Source: a virus. From it: a stretch of 29,096 nucleotides of DNA. Both the position numbers and the translations under genes were made by a program. This document shows, piece by piece, positions 13,527 to 20,786 of this stretch. How positions within the stretch are numbered: the first letter of the stretch is position 1; the number at the start of each line of letters is the position of its first letter. The stretch covers positions 1 to 29,096 of IMG/VR virus record IMGVR_UViG_3300047481_001519; one strand, given 5' to 3'. The notes under the pieces are model-generated. The model was not told the origin of the DNA and ran no database searches. It saw nothing but the letters and a program-made list of their open reading frames with translations.

Positions 13527-15227
13527 TTAATTGCCGAGTAAGGAAGGATCCATTGACATTTTACCTAATTTAAGCTCCATAGCCCTTTTTAACATCTCGT
13601 CTGAAATCTGAGCCGTTGCTTCCGCACGTTCAGGTGCTTGATCTATAAATTGTTCGGCTGTTTGCAAAGTTGGTTGAACAAGAGGTTGAGTAGCGTCGGC
13701 TAACTCAGTAGCTTCTTGACTTCCAGAAACATAAGCGTTAGCGTTAAAGTGACTGTTAGCCACAGCATTTCGAGCCAAGTTAGCTCCCATAGGGGAGTTA
13801 ACCATTGTTCCTTCTACGTTACTTGCCGATTGTTGATTTACTGGGTCACTAGACGATAACTCTCTAGGAGAAGGAAAATCAGAGCGATTATTTAAATTTT
13901 GTTCTAACTGTTTGTTATAAACAGCAAGAGCAAGTCCTGGATTTGACTCCGCCCACACGGCTAAATCGCGAGTAGCAGGATCTTGCGGTGAGTAACCTAA
14001 ATTTTTCAAGATTTCAGGCAATAAAACTTTACCTGCAGCTTGTTGTGCTTGCATAGTCAGCACATAATCGCGTTGCTCATTTGTTATTCCTTTGGGAGCG
14101 CCTTGTTTGGCATATTGCTGTTTTTGTTCGTTAACAGCTTGCTCTCGTGCTCCGCTAAGCATTAGTTTTGGCGTACCCATTAAAGGATTACCTGCCATAA
14201 AACTTGGAGAATCCGACATTGCTTGAGCGGAAGCCACGCTGTTAAGTACGCTTTCTAGATCCGCTGCTTTTAGCCCAGAGGTAAGAGAACCTAAATCGCG
14301 AGTTTGTACACCACCCGTGGCGGTAGCTAGATCCATCGCTGTTGGACTAAGACGATTAGCGTCATCTACAAAAAATTTAGTGAAAGCAGCGGATGCGGGT
14401 GTCATGGTGTTACCTGTTGCTTGGGGAAGAGAAACTCGATCAGGTCTGTTATTACCGGGAGGGGTGTATTGAGGAAGAGGATCTCGATCGGGTACGTTAT
14501 TAGCGAGAAGATTATTTCGGGGAAGAGGAGTTTGATTAGGTATGGATTGTTGTTGACTACCTGGTAAATAACGCCCACTTTGTAAAAGTTCTTGAGCACC
14601 AATTCTTCCCCTCATATCGGCTTCTGACGCATAACCTAAATTTCTATAATTAGGTTCTGGAGTTGAACGCTCTGCAAGAGCAGCTAAACCTGCTGCTCCT
14701 CCACCACGAACAACAGCAGCGGTTCTGATCAAGTCCATTATAGAAGGAGAAGATCCTCCTCCTGTAAGTGCAGGTGGAAGACTAGGTGCTCTAAACCTTT
14801 CGGATCCGATTAAAGACCTTTGAGACCCTGCCACACCCACAGGTGTGCGAGTGCTTTCTGGCATAACCCGAAACGAGCCTATTTCTCCAGCAGGGGCTTC
14901 AGGAAATGAAAAGTAGTTTGCAGGCAGAGTAGATAAAGGTCGTGACCCAGGAACACTCAAACGTGGACCAGTACGCTCAAGTGATGGATTAAAAGAAGAA
15001 GGAGTCGCTCTGATATCAAAAAGACCTAGCTGACCTGGTGAAACAGGATTAGGACGAAAAGAAGGGGGAATCGGTGTCCGACCTTGATTTACAGGTACTG
15101 GATCCGTACTTATAAAAGGCTTCCTGCTTCCAGAAAAATTCTGCGCATTTCCACTTCTAGTTAAGAGAGAACCTTGCTTAATTCCTTGCGAAAAAAGTTC
15201 TACAGCTCTGCGTAAGTTAGGTTCCAC
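13527..15227 (-). CDS. Large Pro/Gln-rich virion protein, possibly internal, 566 aa
   Basis: The start is GTG at 15227. The N-terminal 260 residues are rich in Pro, Arg, Ser and Asn with short diverged repeats (PLPRNNLLANNVPDRDPLPQ and following) and look disordered. Residues 270-560 are helical and Ala/Gln-rich (SGLKAADLESVLNSVASAQA). No enzyme motif was found. Long low-complexity plus helical proteins in this part of a phage genome are often internal or ejection proteins. The tape-measure role is less likely because there is no long continuous helix. Confidence 0.5.
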   Translation of the reverse strand: MEPNLRRAVELFSQGIKQGSLLTRSGNAQNFSGSRKPFISTDPVPVNQGRTPIPPSFRPNPVSPGQLGLFDIRATPSSFNPSLERTGPRLSVPGSRPLSTLPANYFSFPEAPAGEIGSFRVMPESTRTPVGVAGSQRSLIGSERFRAPSLPPALTGGGSSPSIMDLIRTAAVVRGGGAAGLAALAERSTPEPNYRNLGYASEADMRGRIGAQELLQSGRYLPGSQQQSIPNQTPLPRNNLLANNVPDRDPLPQYTPPGNNRPDRVSLPQATGNTMTPASAAFTKFFVDDANRLSPTAMDLATATGGVQTRDLGSLTSGLKAADLESVLNSVASAQAMSDSPSFMAGNPLMGTPKLMLSGAREQAVNEQKQQYAKQGAPKGITNEQRDYVLTMQAQQAAGKVLLPEILKNLGYSPQDPATRDLAVWAESNPGLALAVYNKQLEQNLNNRSDFPSPRELSSSDPVNQQSASNVEGTMVNSPMGANLARNAVANSHFNANAYVSGSQEATELADATQPLVQPTLQTAEQFIDQAPERAEATAQISDEMLKRAMELKLGKMSMDPSLLGN

Positions 15228-15263
15228 GTAAAAGCGGGGCTACTTCTTGTTTAAATATAGCGC

Positions 15264-15884
15264 TCACCTCCATTTAGTGTAAAAGTAAATCCTGTCGGCC
15301 CTTGCTGTATCAGGAGGACCGGGTATAGCTTGAATAAACTCTCCGCCACTACGTTCATAGCGGTAACGAGCTGTAACTGGGTCTTTATAGTTAGGAACAT
15401 AAAGCATATGGGCTAAACGATCACACTCAAATTGGTAATTCTCTCTCCAGATTCTTGAGGTCTCCCTTTTATCTTGGATATTAATCGAACGACTAACATC
15501 ACCGAAAATTGTTTCTTGACGGCTGGTTGCTCGTCCAGTAGCCAGCTCAGTTAAGCGCTCGGCTTCTTCACAACGTTCAATTTGACCAACAATTTTGTCG
15601 TAATAGAACTCAGAAGGAATACTACTTGTAGCTTCTAAAAGTCGAGCGTAGTCACCGGCAGGCACTGTGGCAATATTGTATCCAAGGTGATATGCACAGC
15701 GACTAAAGTTAAAATCATCAAGTCTATAACCAAATGTCTGAGCAGGGTTACGGGTAAGTTGATTAACCGCAGCATAAATTATTTCTCTCTTAGTCGCATC
15801 GGTGGTTGTTGCTTGAAAAACAACACCTTGTTGCGCTAAATAGCTTTGAATCTGCTCAAGTTCTTGTTGAGAGAATTGAGACAC
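15264..15884 (-). CDS. Probable head-tail or tail adaptor protein, 206 aa
   Basis: Not firmly recognised. The start is GTG at 15884. The N-terminus is helical (SQFSQQELEQIQSYLAQQGV), the middle contains a Tyr-rich helical segment (FSRCAYHLGYNIATV), and the C-terminus becomes beta-like with RYRYERSGGEF. The length and the position, directly after the helix-hairpin-helix protein and before the virion-protein series, would suit a connector or neck protein, but I saw no decisive motif. Confidence 0.45.
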   Translation of the reverse strand: MSQFSQQELEQIQSYLAQQGVVFQATTTDATKREIIYAAVNQLTRNPAQTFGYRLDDFNFSRCAYHLGYNIATVPAGDYARLLEATSSIPSEFYYDKIVGQIERCEEAERLTELATGRATSRQETIFGDVSRSINIQDKRETSRIWRENYQFECDRLAHMLYVPNYKDPVTARYRYERSGGEFIQAIPGPPDTARADRIYFYTKWR

Positions 15885-15940
15885 TTTATTTAAGCACTAG
15901 ATAAACTTATTCTACCCGATTTACAAAATAAAAATTTAAA

Positions 15941-16378
15941 TTATTCTACGTAGACGACACCAGCAGCAAGAACCTCGTCCCAATCAACACGAGTGATGGC
16001 TTTTAGCTGTTCTAACTTTGTAAAACGCTCTCCGGGCATAGATTGTTGTAACTCTTTAATTTCCACAGCGGTTTTTATTCCTACTCCTTTAAGAACCTGC
16101 GTTAACCGCTCGGGAGTGGCACCATTTATGTTGATTCGGTTCTCAAAAGGGATTTCTGGCTGAATAATTTGACGGCCACGGCGTTTTAAGGCGGGTTTTG
16201 CGTCCTTTTTGTCTTCGCTACCTTCTACAATCTCAATTTGGCCTTTATGAGCGAAAAATACCTTTCCTGTCGTGGTTGAGCGGACCATTTTGTACTCACC
16301 TTCGTCGTGCTCACTCAAAATTTCAACTTTAACTCCACTTGGTTTGTACAAAACGTCTTGAACTGAGATAGCGGTCAT
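15941..16378 (-). CDS. Helix-hairpin-helix protein, 145 aa
   Basis: The ATG at 16378 is preferred over a TTG at 16420. Residues 1-50 form a small beta domain (KPSGVKVEILSEHDEGEYKM). Residues 55-75 are a basic linker (KKDAKPALKRRGRQ). Residues 82-136 show the paired helix-hairpin-helix seen in ComEA-type DNA-binding domains: ININGATPERLTQVLKGVGI, then a second helix pair ending AITRVDWDEVL. It probably binds DNA without sequence specificity, perhaps at the head-tail joint, which is inferred from its place just after the capsid genes. A terminator separates it from them. Confidence 0.6.
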   Translation of the reverse strand: MTAISVQDVLYKPSGVKVEILSEHDEGEYKMVRSTTTGKVFFAHKGQIEIVEGSEDKKDAKPALKRRGRQIIQPEIPFENRININGATPERLTQVLKGVGIKTAVEIKELQQSMPGERFTKLEQLKAITRVDWDEVLAAGVVYVE

Positions 16379-16451
16379 TATGTAAGCAGTGTCTACGAAT
16401 AGTTTACTAACAAATTTCAATTTCAGTTGTCATATTGCCATGCATAAAAAA

Positions 16452-16469
16452 ACCCCTCCGAAGAGGGGT
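16452..16469 (-). terminator. Rho-independent terminator after the capsid-gene pair
   Basis: A perfect 7-bp stem ACCCCTC/GAGGGGT with a four-base loop is followed, on the minus strand, by a run of seven T. It lies 22 nt after the stop of the 290-aa gene and should end transcripts of the capsid pair, separating its high expression from the tail genes. Confidence 0.85.
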
Positions 16470-16491
16470 CTTGTGTTTACCTTTAACTAGA

Positions 16492-17364
16492 TCAGGAAGG
16501 AACAGTAGAGGTGTAAACGTTGGACTCAATGAGACCAGCAGGCTGAAGAGCCAGATCATCGCGATCGGGAGCTTCATCTGACAAGAACCAACACACTTCA
16601 CAGATACCCAGAGCTTTGTTTTTGCCCCGAAGTTGTCCGTTAGTAGCGCGAGGATCGAACACACCGGATGCTTGTGCAAGACCAGAAGCGGCAGCACCGC
16701 CGAGGTTAGCCACAGCAAACAATTTGTACTGAGTTTCGGAACCAGTCCGGTACAAATTGTTGGTGTTAAACACGTTATTCGTGTTGTATGAACCGTTTTC
16801 AATCCGGCTGCTGCTACCAGCGAGGGTAACGAAGAATCCGGAAGCAGAAGGTGTCGTGTTGAGGCCAACACCCACAGCAGGGCCGAGGCCCAATGTAGGA
16901 GTGGCAACACCACCACCAACACCGCTGCTGATAACGTCGCCGCCGTCAACACGGAGAGACAAACGATAAACATAAGCACCAGAAGGCACTTTGATACCGT
17001 CAGTAATATCAGCGCGAACATCTTTGTAAGCATCCGGTGAAGGAATGATTACATTGGCGTTCAAGAAGGGACTGTTAGCTCCGTTTAGACCAGAGCTGTA
17101 AGCCTGAGTGTAATACTCCAGTTGGCTAGTGGTGCCCAAAGCTTGGAACGACAAGTCGACGTAACCAATAGCTTGTTGAGCTACCCAACCTGGAGTAAAT
17201 ACCACACCGACGGGACCACCAACAGGTTGGTTGGAGTAGGTGGTTTCCGTGTCGTTCGCATTACGGAACTGGAACGTCTTTTCGTCGTGCCAGTAACGTA
17301 GAACGTTTGTATAGTTTCCAGGATAGATTTTGGAAACTTGAAGCTGGTTAGCGTTAGTTGTCAT
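16492..17364 (-). CDS. Abundant structural protein next to the major capsid protein, 290 aa
   Basis: The ATG at 17364 has a strong GAGGAGG Shine-Dalgarno that abuts the stop codon of the capsid gene, 9 nt from the start, which predicts high expression. The sequence is beta-rich with Gly/Ser/Asn loops (SGVGGGVATPTLGLGPAVGV) and no membrane segment. Position and terminator suggest capsid decoration, head fibre or major tail protein; I cannot separate these. Codon choice is GC-richer than in neighbouring genes, as in the capsid gene. Long alternative frames inside it are shadows. Confidence 0.6.
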   Translation of the reverse strand: MTTNANQLQVSKIYPGNYTNVLRYWHDEKTFQFRNANDTETTYSNQPVGGPVGVVFTPGWVAQQAIGYVDLSFQALGTTSQLEYYTQAYSSGLNGANSPFLNANVIIPSPDAYKDVRADITDGIKVPSGAYVYRLSLRVDGGDVISSGVGGGVATPTLGLGPAVGVGLNTTPSASGFFVTLAGSSSRIENGSYNTNNVFNTNNLYRTGSETQYKLFAVANLGGAAASGLAQASGVFDPRATNGQLRGKNKALGICEVCWFLSDEAPDRDDLALQPAGLIESNVYTSTVPS

Positions 17365-17378
17365 TTTTAGTTACCTCC

Positions 17379-18494
17379 TCAAACGTTGAACGAGTAGGCA
17401 ACAGTAACGAAGTCAGCGTTTAGAAGCTCGAAACCTGCGTACAGGCTCCAGATCATCATGATGAAACGGCTGAAATCGTCGTTGTTGTTAAGCAGCACTT
17501 GAGCATTGTTACCGCCGATACCGACGCCAACACTCTGAGGGCCGAAGAACATACCGATAGCACTGTCGTACGTAGTCGAAGTACCACCGATAGTTGCCGT
17601 GGCGGTTTGGGAAGGCATGTTGGTGGATTCGAAGAATCGCACACCTTCAAACACAAAACCGGTAGGCATGATGGGTTCGCCAGCCACGAAGGAGGCTTGC
17701 CCAAAACCCTGACCCATGTAGATAGCAGCGTTAGGCTGCATAGCAGACATGAGTGGGTTGATCTGACCGTTGCCGGGGTAGCGAGCCACTTCGCGGAAAT
17801 CGCTGTTCTGACGCAGGTGCATCAGGAACGTGGGGTCGCAAACGCAACGATAGAAACCGTCTTGGTAGGTGGGGGTGTTCCGCTTACGCAGAGACTTCAC
17901 CACGCGGAGAAGGTCATCCTTAACGTCAAACTTGGCTTGCTCTGAGTTGGTGTAGGTTAAAGAACCAACAGCCAAATTCCCGGGGTAGTAGTAACCACCT
18001 TGGGTATCAGAAGATTGACCTTTAGATACAGCTTTCAGGAGTTCATTAATGAACACCCGATCGCGCCAACGACGATAGTCGTCTAGCAGGGTCAAAGAAC
18101 CAATTGATTGGTGGAAAGCAGTAAGATTACCGGTATCTAACAGCAAACGCTGAGCGGTAATTAGTGTCTCACGTGCAATCTTAAATGTACTAGCTTGTGT
18201 AGGATCACTAGGGTCGGCAGGACCGGTATACTCCCGGAGTGTCACCAACACTTTGTCCTTCACGATATTGCGGCTGCTAGCAGTACCGATGGTCTGCTCT
18301 GCAGTACGCTCACGTGACTCTTTGCTTCCAGGGTTTCCCCAGAATCTGTAACGATCAAGCTGCACAGTCTGTCCTGGTTGCTTACTGAAGTCATGAACAA
18401 CTACAGGTTCCGCAGCCATCTCTACAACGTACGCAGGATGCGGACGATAGAGCTCAGCACCGAGCAGCTTCGGAAAATCATTGTCGACGAACAA
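17379..18494 (-). CDS. Probable major capsid protein, 371 aa
   Basis: The gene starts at TTG 18494 with a perfect GGAGG eight bases upstream; no in-frame ATG fits better. The order terminase, portal, scaffold-like, this gene is the standard head module. The sequence has the features of capsid proteins: an N-terminal arm (residues 1-50), a mixed segment with RYRFWGNPGSKESRERTAEQ, a helix IARETLITAQRLLLDTG, and many beta strands late. I did not recognise a specific capsid family; some features recall N4 gp56-like proteins. The GC-rich codon choice and strong ribosome-binding site fit an abundant product. Confidence 0.65.
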   Translation of the reverse strand: MFVDNDFPKLLGAELYRPHPAYVVEMAAEPVVVHDFSKQPGQTVQLDRYRFWGNPGSKESRERTAEQTIGTASSRNIVKDKVLVTLREYTGPADPSDPTQASTFKIARETLITAQRLLLDTGNLTAFHQSIGSLTLLDDYRRWRDRVFINELLKAVSKGQSSDTQGGYYYPGNLAVGSLTYTNSEQAKFDVKDDLLRVVKSLRKRNTPTYQDGFYRCVCDPTFLMHLRQNSDFREVARYPGNGQINPLMSAMQPNAAIYMGQGFGQASFVAGEPIMPTGFVFEGVRFFESTNMPSQTATATIGGTSTTYDSAIGMFFGPQSVGVGIGGNNAQVLLNNNDDFSRFIMMIWSLYAGFELLNADFVTVAYSFNV

Positions 18495-18507
18495 AGCGCC
18501 AACCTCC

Positions 18508-18606
18508 GAAAAACTACTCTTTTATTTTAAGTAATTTACATAGAGTTGGTATATTGTTTGTCGCATTAATAGCGTTATTTACTTTTTTTGTTTACCTTAA
18601 ATAAAT
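18508..18606 (-). promoter_or_regulatory. AT-rich leader upstream of the capsid gene
   Basis: This 99-nt gap is the longest non-coding stretch in the head module and precedes the best ribosome-binding site. On the minus strand it holds GCGACA and TATGTA separated by 16 nt, a poor match to -35/-10. A promoter for the capsid pair is likely from context, but the boxes are uncertain. Confidence 0.3.
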
Positions 18607-19422
18607 CTATATATTCTTCTGATTGCTTACATTTACAGAAGGACTAAACCGATGAGGTAACGCACGAATGCCTTCTCCCGTAATTCCATAAATAGACCCG
18701 AGATTAAAAGCGTAACGTGAAGACCTACCGCGATAGATGTAACGAGTTGGAGCTCCCATTAAACCGGGAACTTGAGCGTAAATAGTTTCAGTCAAAGTCT
18801 GACAATATACGGGAGGATTGTACCGCCATTCCGCTCTTGTTACTTCTGTAGCACCAGGTGTCGCTGTGGTAGTTAAAAGGGTACCCATTTGACGTGGGTG
18901 AGCCACGCCGCCGCCAGTGGTTCCTTCAGCTGACGTATTTCCCTCAGGAGTATTGTATGGGTCGTAAGATTGACTAGAAGGAGCGTCTCCGAAGTAATAA
19001 GTGTATGCGCCCGTATCACGAATACCAAAAGGAGGATTATAAGTTGTTGAAACTTTGGCGTTAGCTATTTTTTGAGTTGTAAATCCTCTAAAACCGTTGT
19101 AAACACTCAGTTCTCCGCTTGGAGAATAATAAGTAAAGTTATAATCCGACCAATAACCAGAAACTGCAACAGGTACTGCCCTCCAACTATCGACTACGTA
19201 GGCACCTGAGTTAGGAGGACCTATAACGGGGCGTCCATAATCAGCGCCAAAATCGTTAACGCCATACCATGACACTTGATTTCCTAGCGAATCGACGTAA
19301 CCGCTGGAAACGACTAGGTATTTTTGAGCTAAAGCCAGATCATCGCCAGCACGATAGGGTCCAGACTGTTGCTGATGCAGTCCAGTGTCGTACTTATAGT
19401 TAACAAGTGAAATGTAACCCAC
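18607..19422 (-). CDS. Probable virion protein, Tyr/Gly-rich, 271 aa
   Basis: Not recognised. The start is GTG at 19422. The protein is rich in Tyr, Gly, Ser and Pro (SGYWSDYNFTYYSPSGELSV) with predicted beta strands and no long helices or hydrophobic segment, so it looks like a surface or connector protein. It lies between the scaffold group and the capsid gene, an unusual place for a fibre, which makes a head-decoration or head-completion role possible. Confidence 0.5.
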   Translation of the reverse strand: MGYISLVNYKYDTGLHQQQSGPYRAGDDLALAQKYLVVSSGYVDSLGNQVSWYGVNDFGADYGRPVIGPPNSGAYVVDSWRAVPVAVSGYWSDYNFTYYSPSGELSVYNGFRGFTTQKIANAKVSTTYNPPFGIRDTGAYTYYFGDAPSSQSYDPYNTPEGNTSAEGTTGGGVAHPRQMGTLLTTTATPGATEVTRAEWRYNPPVYCQTLTETIYAQVPGLMGAPTRYIYRGRSSRYAFNLGSIYGITGEGIRALPHRFSPSVNVSNQKNI

Positions 19423-19464
19423 GGAAAACTCAACAGAGGGCTACTTTAAGTATACCTAGTTAAA

Positions 19465-19647
19465 TTATTCGGCTGGAGGTTGCCTTTTAGAATCCACTGT
19501 GACGATATCTAAAGCAATTTTTTCCATATCCGACTTGTACTCCTCTTTAACAGAGGCAAGTTCTTTTTTTAGCTCGTCTAACTGAGCTAAAAGTGCTGAA
19601 TTGTCTGAAGACTCGCGACGACGAGTGTGTCCGATGGGAAGAACCAT
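19465..19647 (-). CDS. Small coiled-coil protein, 60 aa
   Basis: The ATG at 19647 lies three bases beyond the stop of the 57-aa gene. Residues 17-48 (NSALLAQLDELKKELASVKE onward) form clear heptads with Leu at a/d positions, so the protein is probably a dimeric or trimeric coiled coil. The N-terminus is basic (HTRRRESS). Function is unknown; small coiled-coil proteins near capsid genes may aid assembly. Confidence 0.6.
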   Translation of the reverse strand: MVLPIGHTRRRESSDNSALLAQLDELKKELASVKEEYKSDMEKIALDIVTVDSKRQPPAE

Positions 19648-19649
19648 GG

Positions 19650-19823
19650 TTAATCTCTTTTACTATTAGTGTACTGCTGAGCTTTTCTTTTAGCACTAAC
19701 CCTTTCGGGTAAATCCCCGCGAGTTTTTTCTTCATACTCACTGACTGTTGCGTCAGGGATCTCCCCACGCTCAGCCATTGCGTAAAATTTACGTCTTTGA
19801 GCCTCTGATTTAAAAGGAGCCAT
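19650..19823 (-). CDS. Conserved small phage protein (FKSEAQRRKF type), 57 aa
   Basis: This short gene runs from the ATG at 19823 to the TAA at 19650. The peptide begins MAPFKSEAQRRKFYAMAERG, followed by an acidic Y-E-E-K-T segment and LPERV. I recognise the F-x-S-x-A-Q-R-R-x-F-Y-A-M opening and LPERV ending from many phage genomes; function is unknown. The ATG follows only 2 nt after the T-run of a terminator, so there is no ordinary leader. The only G-rich stretch in ribosome-binding position is the GGGGG of the terminator stem. Confidence 0.7.
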   Translation of the reverse strand: MAPFKSEAQRRKFYAMAERGEIPDATVSEYEEKTRGDLPERVSAKRKAQQYTNSKRD

Positions 19824-19825
19824 AG

Positions 19826-19846
19826 AAAAACCCCCGTTTCCGGGGG
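19826..19846 (-). terminator. Terminator between scaffold-like gene and small genes
   Basis: A perfect CCCCCG/CGGGGG stem with a GAAA loop is followed by five T on the minus strand. It lies 22 nt after the stop of the scaffold-like gene and directly before the ATG at 19823. It should lower transcription of downstream genes unless antitermination occurs. Confidence 0.8.
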
Positions 19847-19868
19847 AATTTTAGTATTAAAACGTAAA

Positions 19869-20786
19869 TTAAGCGGCGTCTAAGAACAAGAGCTTCTGAC
19901 GGAAAGCGTCAGGGCTCATTTGACTCAGGTAACGCCAAGCTTGCTCGGGATTCTGATTCATGGTCTGGGCGAAACCATTCCACTGAGTGTCAGGATCGTT
20001 GCGAACTACGCCTGCAGAAGCAGGAACAGCAGGCATGTCATAACGAGGTTGATAAGCTGCTTGCTGAGCAGGATAACCAGAGTTATCTGCATCTACTGGA
20101 TACACTTCGGTGAAGAACCGGTTGGTGTAATCAGCTAGTTGATCAGGATCAGTAAGAATATGCTCCATTGCAGCGCCACGTGTGGCGATGGCGTTCATAT
20201 TTTCGTTCTGAGCAATCAGAGCGTCTTCGAGGGTAACAGCATACTGATTAAGGATGCCGGGGGCCTCGATGCCGAAGTGATTAACGACTTGAGCGCTTGC
20301 GGGGCTTAGCTGGGGGGCTTGGCTGCGCCCCGTAGAAGCCTGAGAGGAAGCCTGGGTCGTAGAGACGTTGTTGGAGTAAGTCGGGGCTGCCGTAGGCGCT
20401 TGGTACGCCCATGGTTGGGCCTGTAAAGGCTGACTGTACTGTGGAATAGCCTGTTGCGTCGTCGCGTACTGTGGAGACGGTGCTGTTTGGCTGGGGAGTG
20501 GTGACATCCTGGACACCACCCGCTCCAGGCTGCCCATTGCTGCTTCCCACGGATTGTTCGGGGAGTAAGCGGACGGAGACTGGTTGTACTGGTTGCTGGT
20601 AGAAAGGACCGAACCCTGTGTTGCCTGCGACGGCATTTGGGCTGTAGGTACCGAAGCTACCGCCGGGGTACTGGTTTGCGCCACCCACTGCGGGTAAGCG
20701 GTTGAGCCCTGGTCCATTGCTGGCGCCGCCGAGGGGGCTGCTGCCGCTACCGGGCTCGGGATCGAAGCTTGGATCTGCTGGCTCAT
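19869..20786 (-). CDS. Probable scaffolding or head-assembly protein, 305 aa
   Basis: The position between portal and capsid and the composition suggest a scaffold. Residues 1-165 are Pro/Ala/Gln/Ser-rich and disordered (PSPVAAAAPSAAPAMDQGST), and residues 168-305 contain helices (LNQYAVTLEDALIAQNENMN) ending in the short helix DAFRQKLLFLDAA. The first 168 codons overlap the 3' end of the portal gene in the +1 frame (506 nt). The part beyond the portal stop is certainly coding. The exact start is less certain because the ATG at 20786 has only a weak ribosome-binding site; later ATGs (20717 and beyond) would shorten but not remove the overlap. A terminator follows. Confidence 0.6.
   Translation of the reverse strand: MSQQIQASIPSPVAAAAPSAAPAMDQGSTAYPQWVAQTSTPAVASVPTAQMPSQATQGSVLSTSNQYNQSPSAYSPNNPWEAAMGSLERVVSRMSPLPSQTAPSPQYATTQQAIPQYSQPLQAQPWAYQAPTAAPTYSNNVSTTQASSQASTGRSQAPQLSPASAQVVNHFGIEAPGILNQYAVTLEDALIAQNENMNAIATRGAAMEHILTDPDQLADYTNRFFTEVYPVDADNSGYPAQQAAYQPRYDMPAVPASAGVVRNDPDTQWNGFAQTMNQNPEQAWRYLSQMSPDAFRQKLLFLDAA

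Noticed and set aside
14402-14602. Separate 66-residue gene in the 566-aa protein region
   Set aside because: It is another frame over the diverged Pro/Asn repeats of the large gene, without a ribosome-binding site.
16407-17033. 208-residue minus-strand frame rich in Leu/Val over the 290-aa structural gene
   Set aside because: It runs through the terminator hairpin and overlaps a gene with a strong ribosome-binding site. Its hydrophobic composition is the usual shadow of GC-rich codons in another frame.
17499-17945. Plus-strand 148-residue frame opposite the capsid gene
   Set aside because: It is the antisense shadow of a highly codon-biased gene.
19547-19768. Minus-strand 73-residue frame
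   Set aside because: It lies over two better-supported small genes (57 aa and 60 aa) in another frame and is Ser/Arg-rich shadow sequence.
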